DNA of 64,000 bases from Micromonospora trifolii (GTDB lineage Bacteria; Actinomycetota; Actinomycetes; Mycobacteriales; Micromonosporaceae). The notes under the pieces are model-generated. The model was given only the letters and a program-made list of their open reading frames with translations, ran no database searches and was not told the DNA's origin. The DNA lies in assembly GCF_022229005.1 (NCBI RefSeq), contig NZ_JAKKFD010000011.1:124001-188000 (forward strand), read 5' to 3'. A program made the translations under genes and the position numbers. Shown here one piece after another: positions 15,965 through 23,940 of this stretch. Each line of letters starts with the position of its first letter. Within the stretch, counting starts at the first letter, position 1.

Positions 15965-18787
15965 ATGACCGTAGAGCAGTTCGCCACCCGTCACATCGGT
16001 CCCGGCCCCGACGACGAGCGTCGGATGCTGGAGGTCGTCGGGCACGACTCGATCGACGAGCTGATGGACGCCGCGATCCCCGAGGTGATCCGCTGGCACG
16101 GCACCCTCGACCTGCCCGACCCGGCCACCGAGGCCGAGACGATCGCCGAGCTGCGGGCCCTCGCGGCGCGTAACACCGTCGCCGTCTCCATGATCGGGTT
16201 GGGGTACCACGGCACGCACACCCCGGCGGTGATCCGCCGCAACGTGCTGGAGGACCCGGCGTGGTACACGGCGTACACCCCGTACCAGCCGGAGATCAGC
16301 CAGGGCCGGCTGGAGGCGCTGCTGAACTTCCAGACCATGGTCACCGACCTGACCGGCCTGGCCACCGCGAACGCCTCCATGCTCGACGAGGGCACCGCGG
16401 CGGCGGAGGCGATGACCCTGGCGCGGCGGGCTTCCAAGAGCAAGAGCGGCGTGTACGTCGTCGACGCCGACGCCCTGCCGCAGACCATCGCGGTGATCAC
16501 CAGCCGGGCCGAGCCGCTCGGTATCGACGTGCGGGTCCTCGACGTGCAGCGCGACGAGTTGCCGTCGGAGTTCTTCGGTCTGCACCTGCAGTACCCGGGG
16601 GCGTCCGGGGCGGTGCGTGACCACGCCGCCCTCGTGGAGGCGGCGCACGCCGTCGGCGCCCTCGTGACCGTCGCGGCGGACCTGCTGGCGTTGACGCTGC
16701 TGCGGGCGCCGGGGGAGATCGGCGCGGACATCGCCGCCGGCACCACCCAGCGTTTCGGCGTACCGATGGGCTTCGGTGGGCCGCACGCCGGTTACCTGGC
16801 GGTGCGCTCTGGCCTGGAGCGGATGCTGCCCGGGCGCCTGGTCGGGGTGTCGCGCGACGCGGACGGCAACCCGGCCTACCGGTTGGCGTTGCAGACCCGT
16901 GAGCAGCACATCCGGCGGGAGAAGGCGACCAGCAACATCTGCACCGCGCAGGTGCTGCTCGCGGTGATGGCCGGCATGTACGCCGTCTACCACGGCCCGG
17001 ACGGGCTGCGTGACATCGCGACGCGTACCCATGCGATGGCGGCGCGGCTCGCGGCCGGGTTGCGCGCCGGTGGCGTGGACGTCGCGGACGTCGCGTTCTT
17101 CGACACCGTCACCGCGACCGTGCCGGGCGGTGCGGCGCGGGTCGTCGCGGCGGCCGCGCAGCGTGGTGTCAACCTGCGGCTGGTCGACGCCGACCGGGTG
17201 GGGATGTCCTGCGACGAGACCACCACCGACGCGCACCTGGCGCGGGTGTGGGAGGCGTTCGGGGTGCCCGCGTTCGACGGCGACGCGGACCCGGCCCTGC
17301 CGGTCGACCTGGCGCGCGGCAGCGACTTCCTCACCCACCCGGTGTTCCGCAGCCACCACTCGGAGACGGCGATGCTGCGCTACCTGCGGCGGCTGTCGGA
17401 CTTCGACTACGCCCTGGACCGGGGCATGATCCCGCTCGGGTCGTGCACGATGAAGCTGAACGCGACCACCGAGATGGAGCCGGTCAGCTGGGCGGAGTTC
17501 GCGAACATCCACCCGTTCGCGCCGGACGCGCAGACCGTCGGGTACCGGGAATTGATCGGTCAGCTGGAGTCGTGGCTGGCCGAGGTGACCGGCTACGACG
17601 CGGTGAGCGTGCAGCCCAACGCCGGTTCGCAGGGCGAGCTGGCCGGGTTGCTGGCCATCCGCTCGTACCACGCCTCGCGTGGTGAGACGCACCGCGACGT
17701 GTGCCTGATCCCGTCGTCGGCGCACGGCACGAACGCGGCGTCGGCGGTGATGGCCGGCATGCGGGTCGTGGTGGTGGCCTGTGACGACGACGGCAACGTC
17801 GACCTCGTCGACCTGGACGCGAAGATCGACAAGCACCGTGACGCGCTCGCCGCGATCATGGTGACGTACCCGTCGACGCACGGCGTGTACGAGACGGGCA
17901 TCGCGTCGCTGTGCGCGAAGGTCCACGACGCCGGCGGGCAGGTGTACGTCGACGGGGCGAACCTCAACGCCCTGGTCGGGTTCGCCAAGCCCGGCAAGTT
18001 CGGCGCGGACGTGTCGCACCTGAACCTGCACAAGACGTTCTGCATCCCGCACGGCGGCGGTGGCCCCGGGGTGGGCCCGGTGGCGGTCCGCGCGCACCTG
18101 GCGCCGTTCCTGCCCGGTGACCCGCTGGGCGCGCACGTGGACGCCACGCCGGCGATCTCGGCGGCGAAGTACGGGTCGGCGGGGATCCTGCCCATCCCGT
18201 GGGCGTACCTGCGGATGATGGGCGCGGAGGGGCTGACCCGGGCCACCGGTGTGGCGGTGCTCGCGGCGAACTACGTGGCGGCGCGGCTGCGGGGGCACTT
18301 CCCGGTGCTGTACGCCGGCAACAAGGGCCTGGTGGCGCACGAGTGCATCCTCGACCTGCGGCCGTTGACGAAGGCGACCGGGGTGAGCGTCGACGACGTG
18401 GCGAAGCGGCTGATCGACTACGGCTTCCACGCGCCCACGATGTCGTTCCCGGTGGCGGGGACGCTGATGGTGGAGCCGACCGAGAGCGAGGACCTGGCCG
18501 AGCTGGACCGGTTCTGCGACGCGATGATCGCGATCCGCGCGGAGATCGAGCAGGTCGCGTCGGGGCAGTGGCCGGCGGGGGACAACCCTCTGGCCAACGC
18601 GCCGCACACCGCGGCGATGGTCAGCGGCGACGAGTGGTCGCACGCCTACCCGCGTTCGGTGGGCGCGTACCCGGCCGGGGTGGACCGGGCCGGCAAGTAC
18701 TGGCCGCCGGTGCGGCGCATCGACGGCGCGTACGGCGACCGGAACCTGGTCTGCTCGTGCCCGTCACCGGAGGCGTTCGAGGACTGA
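15965..18787 (+). CDS. gcvP: Glycine dehydrogenase (aminomethyl-transferring), P protein
   Basis: A 940-residue PLP enzyme, full length for the single-chain P protein, which decarboxylates glycine and loads the aminomethyl group onto lipoylated GcvH. It begins [17 protein letters not shown], contains [11 protein letters not shown] and the second-half marker [14 protein letters not shown], and has the PLP lysine K690 in [20 protein letters not shown] 15965 has GGGAG about 9 bases upstream. The longer upstream frame runs through the riboswitch and is not coding. It is controlled by the glycine riboswitch. gcvH lies about 10 kb upstream. Confidence 0.97.
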   Translation: MTVEQFATRHIGPGPDDERRMLEVVGHDSIDELMDAAIPEVIRWHGTLDLPDPATEAETIAELRALAARNTVAVSMIGLGYHGTHTPAVIRRNVLEDPAWYTAYTPYQPEISQGRLEALLNFQTMVTDLTGLATANASMLDEGTAAAEAMTLARRASKSKSGVYVVDADALPQTIAVITSRAEPLGIDVRVLDVQRDELPSEFFGLHLQYPGASGAVRDHAALVEAAHAVGALVTVAADLLALTLLRAPGEIGADIAAGTTQRFGVPMGFGGPHAGYLAVRSGLERMLPGRLVGVSRDADGNPAYRLALQTREQHIRREKATSNICTAQVLLAVMAGMYAVYHGPDGLRDIATRTHAMAARLAAGLRAGGVDVADVAFFDTVTATVPGGAARVVAAAAQRGVNLRLVDADRVGMSCDETTTDAHLARVWEAFGVPAFDGDADPALPVDLARGSDFLTHPVFRSHHSETAMLRYLRRLSDFDYALDRGMIPLGSCTMKLNATTEMEPVSWAEFANIHPFAPDAQTVGYRELIGQLESWLAEVTGYDAVSVQPNAGSQGELAGLLAIRSYHASRGETHRDVCLIPSSAHGTNAASAVMAGMRVVVVACDDDGNVDLVDLDAKIDKHRDALAAIMVTYPSTHGVYETGIASLCAKVHDAGGQVYVDGANLNALVGFAKPGKFGADVSHLNLHKTFCIPHGGGGPGVGPVAVRAHLAPFLPGDPLGAHVDATPAISAAKYGSAGILPIPWAYLRMMGAEGLTRATGVAVLAANYVAARLRGHFPVLYAGNKGLVAHECILDLRPLTKATGVSVDDVAKRLIDYGFHAPTMSFPVAGTLMVEPTESEDLAELDRFCDAMIAIRAEIEQVASGQWPAGDNPLANAPHTAAMVSGDEWSHAYPRSVGAYPAGVDRAGKYWPPVRRIDGAYGDRNLVCSCPSPEAFED

Positions 18788-18821
18788 CAACGCCGCAGCC
18801 GGTCGAGACTGACGACGGCGC

Positions 18822-18851
18822 GCCGGGGCGGGCGGTACGGCCTGCCCCGGC
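18822..18851. terminator. Hairpin terminator after gcvP
   Basis: GCCGGGGCGGG pairs with CCTGCCCCGGC through 11 positions, one being G-U in RNA, around an 8-base loop. It lies 34 bases after the gcvP stop. The rest of 18788-18936 shows no gene. Confidence 0.6.
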
Positions 18852-18936
18852 AGCCGCTGCGACCTGGGCGGGGACGTCCCTTACCGGGGGACTAGCCTGG
18901 GTCGACGGCGGCTAAACGGTGACGCTGAGTGGTCGG

Positions 18937-19137
18937 TCAGGCCACGAGGGCGTGGCGGGCGGGGCCGCGGTGCGGTGCGATGCTGCTGCCGTCGGGAAGC
19001 AGCTCGCCGGTGTCCTCGAAGACGATGACGCCGTTGCAGAGCAGGCTCCAGCCCTGCTCACGGAAGCAGGCGAGGACCCGCGCGGCTTCCCGGTCGGTGG
19101 CTTCAGCGGAGGGGCAGGTCGGTTGGTGCTGGCACAT
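18937..19137 (-). CDS. DUF5999 family small protein
   Basis: A 66-residue protein beginning MCQHQPTCPSAEATDREAAR and continuing EQGWSLLCNGVIVFEDTGELLPDG, the pattern of streptomycete DUF5999 proteins. The cysteines and histidines at the N-terminus could bind a metal, but function is unknown. The start at 19137 has GGAG 7 bases upstream; an in-frame ATG at 19170 would add 11 residues without a good ribosome site. It is divergent from pabB. Confidence 0.87.
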   Translation of the reverse strand: MCQHQPTCPSAEATDREAARVLACFREQGWSLLCNGVIVFEDTGELLPDGSSIAPHRGPARHALVA

Positions 19138-19260
19138 CGGGTTCTCCGGACTGTGGGGGCACTGTGTCATGGTTCACATGACCAGTGACGCACAGTACCA
19201 AGCGAAAGTGTCCAGCATCGAGCAGGCACCCGCCTGGTGCACGGGAAATCCACTGAACGG

Positions 19261-20508
19261 ATGAGGAAGGTTGGACCGTACGGCGTGGAAACGCTCCCAA
19301 GGGTGTGCGCTGCGGACAGCGGCCCGGCTGGGTTGGCCGCGGACAGCGGCCCGGCCGCACTGGTCGATGTGCCCGGCGCGCCGGCCGCGTGCCGGGGTGC
19401 GCTGACCGAACGCGCCCGCCTGCACTGGTCTCGCGGCGACGGCGGTGACCCCGCGGCCCTCGCCGAGGAGTTCCTCGCCGCGCACGGCCTGCCCCTGCAC
19501 GACCTGACCCGGCCCGCCACCGCCGGGCACGGCACCGGGGTCTGCGGCGCGGCGCTGTACCTGTCCGCCGGCGCCGGGGCGCTGCTGGCCGGCGCCCCCA
19601 CCGGGGCGCCCGAACCCGCACCGGTCCTGCCCGACCTCGCCGTCGTCGTCTACCAGCACGCCCCCAGCCGGGTCACCCGGCCCGGCGCAGGGCCGCCGTG
19701 GTGGCTCGGCGAGTGGGTCGAGAGCTGGACCCCCGGCCAGCACGCCGCCGCCGTCGACGCGGTCCGCGCCGCCATCGGCCGCGGCGACGTCTACCAGAGC
19801 AACCTCGTCGGTCACGCCGCCGCCCCCTACACCGGCGACCCGCTGCCCGCCCTGAGCCGCCTCGGCGCGCTCCCCGGCGCCCGCTACGGCGGCGTCCTCA
19901 CCGGCGACGGCTGGGCCATCGGCTGCGCCTCCCCGGAAACCCTCGTCGAGGTCACCGACGGTCAGGTGATCACCCGACCGATCAAGGGCACCCGCCCGGC
20001 CACCGCCACCGGCCGCGCCGAACTGCTCGCCAGCGCGAAGGAACGCGCCGAACACATCATGATCGTCGACCTGGAACGCAACGACCTCGCCCGCATCGCC
20101 CGCACCGGCACCGTCACCGTCGACGAGTTGTTCGCCGTGCGCCGCTGGTGCGACCTGTGGCAGGCCGAGTCGACAGTCCGCGCCGCCGCGGCCGACGGCC
20201 TCGGCCTCGCCGACCTGCTGCGCGCCACCTGCCCCGGCGGGTCCGTCACCGGCGCCCCGAAACTCGCCGCCCTGACCCAGATCAGCGCCCTCGAACCGGT
20301 CGGGCGGGGCGCCAGCATGGGCGCACTGGGCTGGGTCGCCCCCGGCCACGTCGACCTGGGCCTGACCATCCGCACCGCCGCCGCCGACGGCCAACGGCTG
20401 CACACCTGGGCCGGCGGCGGCATCACCTGGGACAGCGACGCGCGCGCCGAGGTCGCCGAGGCCGCCGCGAAGACCACCCCGGTCCGCGCCACCCTGGCCG
20501 GGCGCTGA
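19261..20508 (+). CDS. pabB: Aminodeoxychorismate synthase component I
   Basis: About 415 residues, chorismate-binding family. The active-site motif ITRPIKGTRPA contains PIKGT, whose lysine (K242 from this start) forms the covalent intermediate in aminodeoxychorismate synthase; anthranilate synthases have PIAGT. Other motifs are ASPETLVEV, IVDLERNDLARI, CPGGSVTGAPK and WAGGGITWDSD. Role: 4-amino-4-deoxychorismate for folate, or for p-aminobenzoate-derived metabolites. The start is uncertain (ATG 19261 or GTG 19285). The N-terminus carries a direct repeat AADSGPA encoded by a duplicated GGACAGCGGCCCGGC. No pabA is adjacent. Confidence 0.85.
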   Translation: MRKVGPYGVETLPRVCAADSGPAGLAADSGPAALVDVPGAPAACRGALTERARLHWSRGDGGDPAALAEEFLAAHGLPLHDLTRPATAGHGTGVCGAALYLSAGAGALLAGAPTGAPEPAPVLPDLAVVVYQHAPSRVTRPGAGPPWWLGEWVESWTPGQHAAAVDAVRAAIGRGDVYQSNLVGHAAAPYTGDPLPALSRLGALPGARYGGVLTGDGWAIGCASPETLVEVTDGQVITRPIKGTRPATATGRAELLASAKERAEHIMIVDLERNDLARIARTGTVTVDELFAVRRWCDLWQAESTVRAAAADGLGLADLLRATCPGGSVTGAPKLAALTQISALEPVGRGASMGALGWVAPGHVDLGLTIRTAAADGQRLHTWAGGGITWDSDARAEVAEAAAKTTPVRATLAGR

Positions 20509-20540
20509 CCGCGGCACCGGACGGCGATACGCTGCACCTC

Positions 20541-21050
20541 ATGACCATGCGGCCCATCCGGATCATCGGCGACCCTGTCCTGCGCACCGGATGCGAACCG
20601 GTCACCACCTTCGACGCCGAGCTGCGCGCCCTCGTCACCGACCTGATGGACACCCTGCTCGGCGCCCCCGGCCGCGCCGGCGTCGCCGCACCGCAGATCG
20701 GCGTCAGCGCCCAGGTGTTCGTCTACGACGCCGACGGGCACCGCGGCCACCTCATCAACCCCACCCTGGAGCTGTCCGACGAGCTCCAGGACGACGAGGA
20801 GGGCTGCCTGTCCATCCCCGGGCTGTACTTCCCGACCGTGCGGGCCCTGCACGCCACCGCCCACGGCGTCGACCAGCACGGCGAGCCGCTGACCATCGCC
20901 GGCAGCGGGTTCCTGGCCCGCGCCCTGCAACACGAGACCGACCACCTGGGCGGGAAGCTCTACGTCGACACCCTGCGCGGCGACACCCGCCGCCGGGCGC
21001 TGCGCGAGATCCGCGCCGGGCGCTTCGACTCACCCAGCCGCCGCGGCTAG
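20541..21050 (+). CDS. def: Peptide deformylase
   Basis: A 169-residue metalloenzyme that removes the formyl group from nascent proteins. All three motifs are present: GVAAPQIG, EEGCLSIPG and QHETDHLGG (HExxH-type metal site). It is a normal-length type I deformylase. It lies 32 bases after pabB on the same strand with a weak ribosome site. Its TAG stop shares the CTAG tetranucleotide with the convergent permease gene. Actinomycetes often carry several def paralogues, so this need not be the essential copy. Confidence 0.94.
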   Translation: MTMRPIRIIGDPVLRTGCEPVTTFDAELRALVTDLMDTLLGAPGRAGVAAPQIGVSAQVFVYDADGHRGHLINPTLELSDELQDDEEGCLSIPGLYFPTVRALHATAHGVDQHGEPLTIAGSGFLARALQHETDHLGGKLYVDTLRGDTRRRALREIRAGRFDSPSRRG

Positions 21051-21817
21051 CTCACCCACTGGTCGTGGCCCAGCTTCGCGACCAACGCCACCACCACCAC
21101 CAGCAACACCACCCGGACGAACCCGGAGCCGCGGCGCAACGCCATCCGCGCTCCCAGCACCGCGCCGGCGATGTTGCACACCGCCATACCGGCGCCCAGC
21201 AGCCACCACACGTGCCCGGTCACCCCGAACACCACCAGCGCGCCCAGGTTCGTCCCCGCGTTGACGACCTTCGCCATCGCCGAGCCGTGCACGAAGTCCG
21301 CGCCCACGAGGGCGGTGAACGCCAACACCAGGAACGTGCCGGTGCCCGGGCCGATCAACCCGTCGTACAGGGCGATCCCCACCCCGGCCACCGCGATCAC
21401 CGCCGCCACCCGCACCCGGGTGCGCTTCGCCGGCGCCGCCACCACCCCCATCCGGGGACGCAGCAGCACGAACACCGCCACGGACACCAGCACCACCAGC
21501 ACGACCGGCCGGTACGCCGACGCCGGCACCGCCCCGGCCAGCGCCGCGCCGACGCCCGCACTGAGCACCGCGAACCCCGCCGCCGGGCCCGCCACCCGCC
21601 AGTCGACAGTCGTCCTGCGGGCGTACGTCGCCGCCGCCGTGGCCGTACCGAAGATCGCGGCCAACTTGTTCGTACCCAACGCGGTGGCCACCGGCAACCC
21701 CGGGGCGGCCACCAGCAACGCCGGCAGCAGCAACAACCCACCACCACCGACCACGGCATCGACCCACCCGGCCATCGCGGCGGCGGCCAGCAGGGTACTC
21801 AGCGTCACGGCGTCCAC
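21047..21817 (-). CDS. TauE/SafE family membrane permease
   Basis: About 256 residues with seven to eight hydrophobic segments. Family signatures include GWVDAVVGGGGLLLLPALL near the N-terminus and the mirrored ALYDGLIGPGTGTFLVLAF in the second half, plus ALGTNKLAAIFGT. TauE/SafE proteins export or import sulfite and small organosulfonates; the substrate here is unknown. GTG 21817 gives the family's normal N-terminus; GTG 21874 is possible and would lie 4 bases after a 27-codon ORF. Convergent with def, the two stops sharing CTAG. Confidence 0.87.
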   Translation of the reverse strand: MDAVTLSTLLAAAAMAGWVDAVVGGGGLLLLPALLVAAPGLPVATALGTNKLAAIFGTATAAATYARRTTVDWRVAGPAAGFAVLSAGVGAALAGAVPASAYRPVVLVVLVSVAVFVLLRPRMGVVAAPAKRTRVRVAAVIAVAGVGIALYDGLIGPGTGTFLVLAFTALVGADFVHGSAMAKVVNAGTNLGALVVFGVTGHVWWLLGAGMAVCNIAGAVLGARMALRRGSGFVRVVLLVVVVALVAKLGHDQWVS

Positions 21818-21878
21818 GGGCGGCAATTCTGCCCACCCGACGCGTCTCACCGGCACCCGAGTGGCCAGCCTCACCCGG

Positions 21879-21962
21879 TCACCGACCCCGCGTACGCCGC
21901 AACCACACCCCCAACGCGCCGATTGCCACGAACACCAGCACCGAACACAGCAAGACCTTCAC
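21879..21962 (-). CDS. Possible 27-residue single-helix membrane peptide
   Basis: GTG to TGA encodes VKVLLCSVLVFVAIGALGVW followed by LRRTRGR: one hydrophobic helix and a positively charged tail, the typical design of small membrane proteins with the tail inside. It lies just upstream of the permease gene on the same strand. Codon third positions are G/C-rich as in real genes here. No strong ribosome site is visible, so it is tentative. Confidence 0.4.
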   Translation of the reverse strand: MKVLLCSVLVFVAIGALGVWLRRTRGR

Positions 21963-22000
21963 CACCCGGCAACCATGCCACGGGCACGTAAGGTGCAGGA

Positions 22001-22780
22001 GTGCGCCTGGCCACCTTCAACATGCTGCACGGACGGTCCCTCACCGACGGGCTCGTCGACTCCGACCGACTCGCCGCCGCCATCGGCGCCCTCGACGCCG
22101 ACGTGCTCGCCCTGCAGGAGGTCGACCGCGACCAACGCCGCAGCGGCAACCTGGACCTCACCGCCATCGCCGCCCGCGCCCTCGACGCACCGCACCACCG
22201 CTTCGCCGCCGCCGTCGTCGGCACGCCCGGCGAACAGTTCCGCCCTCTGCGCCACGACGACGACGGCCACGGCGAACCCTGCTACGGCATCGGGCTGATC
22301 AGCCGATACCCCGTACGCAGCTGGCAGGTCACCCGACTCAAGCCGGCTCCGGTGCGCTCACCGGTCTACGTGCCCGGCCCCCGCGGCGGTCTCATCCTGC
22401 TGCACGACGAACCCCGCGTGGTCCTCGCCGCCGTCCTGGACACCCCGCACGGCCCGCTCACCGTCGCCGCGACCCACCTGTCCTTCGTGCCCGGCTGGAA
22501 CGCCCGCCAACTCCGTCAGACCGTCCGCGCCCTGCGCGCGCTACCGGGCCCCCGCGTCCTGCTCGGCGATCTCAACCTGCCCGCCGGCGCGGCCCGGCTC
22601 GTCTCCGGGTGGCACCCCCTGGGCCGACGCCCCACCTACCCGTCCGGGCAGCCCCGCGTCCAACTCGACCACATCCTCGCCGACCGGCACGCCCTCGACC
22701 AGCTCCCACCCGTACGCGCGGTCACCGCGCCGGCGTCCACCATCTCCGACCACCGCCCCCTGCTGGTCGACCTCGGCTGA
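22001..22780 (+). CDS. Endonuclease/exonuclease/phosphatase family protein
   Basis: A 259-residue protein of the DNase I-like metal-dependent fold. Motifs: RLATFNMLHGR, DVLALQEVDRDQ (metal Glu), AATHLSFVPGWNARQL (catalytic His), LLGDLNLPAGA (Asp/Asn), RVQLDHILAD and SDHRPLLVDL. Substrates in this fold range from DNA to phospholipids and inositol phosphates; no signal peptide is seen, so it is probably cytosolic. GTG 22001 is preceded by AAGGTGCAGGA. Confidence 0.9.
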   Translation: MRLATFNMLHGRSLTDGLVDSDRLAAAIGALDADVLALQEVDRDQRRSGNLDLTAIAARALDAPHHRFAAAVVGTPGEQFRPLRHDDDGHGEPCYGIGLISRYPVRSWQVTRLKPAPVRSPVYVPGPRGGLILLHDEPRVVLAAVLDTPHGPLTVAATHLSFVPGWNARQLRQTVRALRALPGPRVLLGDLNLPAGAARLVSGWHPLGRRPTYPSGQPRVQLDHILADRHALDQLPPVRAVTAPASTISDHRPLLVDLG

Positions 22781-22887
22781 GCGTCATCGCCCAACCGGCC
22801 GCATCGCGGCTCACGAATGTCTAGGGTGGGCTCGCCGGCACCACGTTGTCGCGCCATCGCCACCCCCGACACCACAGGGAGCTGACC

Positions 22888-23688
22888 ATGAGCGACACGC
22901 CGGACACGATCGTGCTCATCCACGGATTCTGGGTCACCCCCCGCAGCTGGGAACACTGGGTCACCCACTACCAGGACCGGGGCTTTCGGGTGCTCACGCC
23001 CACGTACCCGGGGCTGGAAGGCGAGGTCGAGGCGATCAACGCCGACCCCAGCCCGTTGGAGACGCTGACCGCGCCGCAGATCATCGCGCACCTGTCCACG
23101 GTGGTCGAGCAACTGCCCACGCCACCCATCCTCATGGGCCACTCCGCCGGCGGGGCGTTCACCCAGGTGCTGCTCGACCGCGGCTACGGCGCCTCGGCGG
23201 TCGTGCTCAACTCGGCACCCACCGAAGGCGTCACGGTGACCCCCTTCTCGCAGCTGCGCTCCACCTTCCCGGTGCTGCGCAACCCCGCCAACCGCCATCG
23301 GGCCGTCGGGTTCACCTTCGAGCAGTGGAACTACGCCTTCACCAACACCTTCGACGAGCAGACCGCCCGCGCCCTGTACGAGCGCTACGCCATCCCCGCC
23401 GCCGGCGGCATCCTCTGGGACGGCGTCCTGGCCAACCTGCTGCCCGGCCCCCAGGACATCGCCGTCGACTACCACAACGACCAACGCGCGCCGCTGCTGT
23501 TCATCTCCGGCTCGGAAGACCACATCATGCCGCCCAGCGTGCAACGCGCCAACGCTGCGCACTACAAGGGCGACACCATCACCGAGGTCGAGCTCTTCGA
23601 GGGGTACGCGCACCTGCTGCCCGCCCAGCAGGGCTGGGAGCGCATCGCCGACGTCGCCCTCGACTGGGCCCTGCGGCACGCCCGCTGA
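22888..23688 (+). CDS. Alpha/beta hydrolase
   Basis: A 266-residue cytosolic hydrolase. The oxyanion strand is IVLIHGFWVTPRSWEH, the nucleophile elbow is LMGHSAGGAFTQ (GxSxG), the acid is probably Asp in ISGSEDHIMPPS and the catalytic His is in EGYAHLLP. It resembles non-haem haloperoxidase/esterase-like proteins of actinomycetes. The substrate is unknown. ATG 22888 has AGGGAG upstream. The gene is followed by copy A of the 73-75-bp inverted-repeat element. Confidence 0.9.
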   Translation: MSDTPDTIVLIHGFWVTPRSWEHWVTHYQDRGFRVLTPTYPGLEGEVEAINADPSPLETLTAPQIIAHLSTVVEQLPTPPILMGHSAGGAFTQVLLDRGYGASAVVLNSAPTEGVTVTPFSQLRSTFPVLRNPANRHRAVGFTFEQWNYAFTNTFDEQTARALYERYAIPAAGGILWDGVLANLLPGPQDIAVDYHNDQRAPLLFISGSEDHIMPPSVQRANAAHYKGDTITEVELFEGYAHLLPAQQGWERIADVALDWALRHAR

Positions 23689-23750
23689 CCGCGCCGCCTG
23701 AGGCCGCCCTCGGCGCCGCCTCGGCGCCGCCGCCTGACGCCGCCTCCAAG

Positions 23751-23823
23751 GTCGACTCGGCTTCCTGAATACCGGGGCATCCCCGTGCCCCGGACACCGC
23801 GCCTTCCTGGAACCGAGTCGATC
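23751..23823. repeat. Inverted-repeat element family 1, copy A
   Basis: A 73-bp element bounded by GTCGACTCGG and CCGAGTCGATC, with an inner stem CCGGGGCA/TGCCCCGG. It matches copies B (46681-46754) and C (48318-48392) along its full length. It lies 62 bases after a hydrolase stop and may act as terminator or REP/MITE-like element. The surrounding gap 23689-23940 holds no gene. Confidence 0.8.
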
Positions 23824-23940
23824 ACGGGTCGGCGGGGGAGCGGACCACCGAGCCGCAAGATTCCCTCAAGATCATTGCATCGACGGACTTCGACGATCAT
23901 GCTGGTCGACACGCGCCACGATCAACTCGTCGGAGACCAC

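Noticed and set aside
12913..15987. A 1024-codon minus-strand open frame across the MerR-PP2C, sirtuin and riboswitch region
   Set aside because: It is an antisense shadow caused by high GC at third positions. The plus strand holds recognisable domain motifs, and the shadow's translation is Arg/His/Pro-rich without any family motif.
15866..18643. A 925-codon minus-strand open frame opposite gcvP
   Set aside because: It mirrors gcvP codon bias exactly, has no domain motifs and crosses the riboswitch; gcvP is unambiguous.
19237..19285. Start of pabB at GTG 19237
   Set aside because: It would lie farther upstream without a ribosome site and adds residues not typical of the family; 19261 or 19285 is more plausible.
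23751..23823. Family 1 repeats as a CRISPR array
   Set aside because: Copies are 1.5-23 kb apart, self-complementary and not separated by uniform spacers; no cas gene is present.
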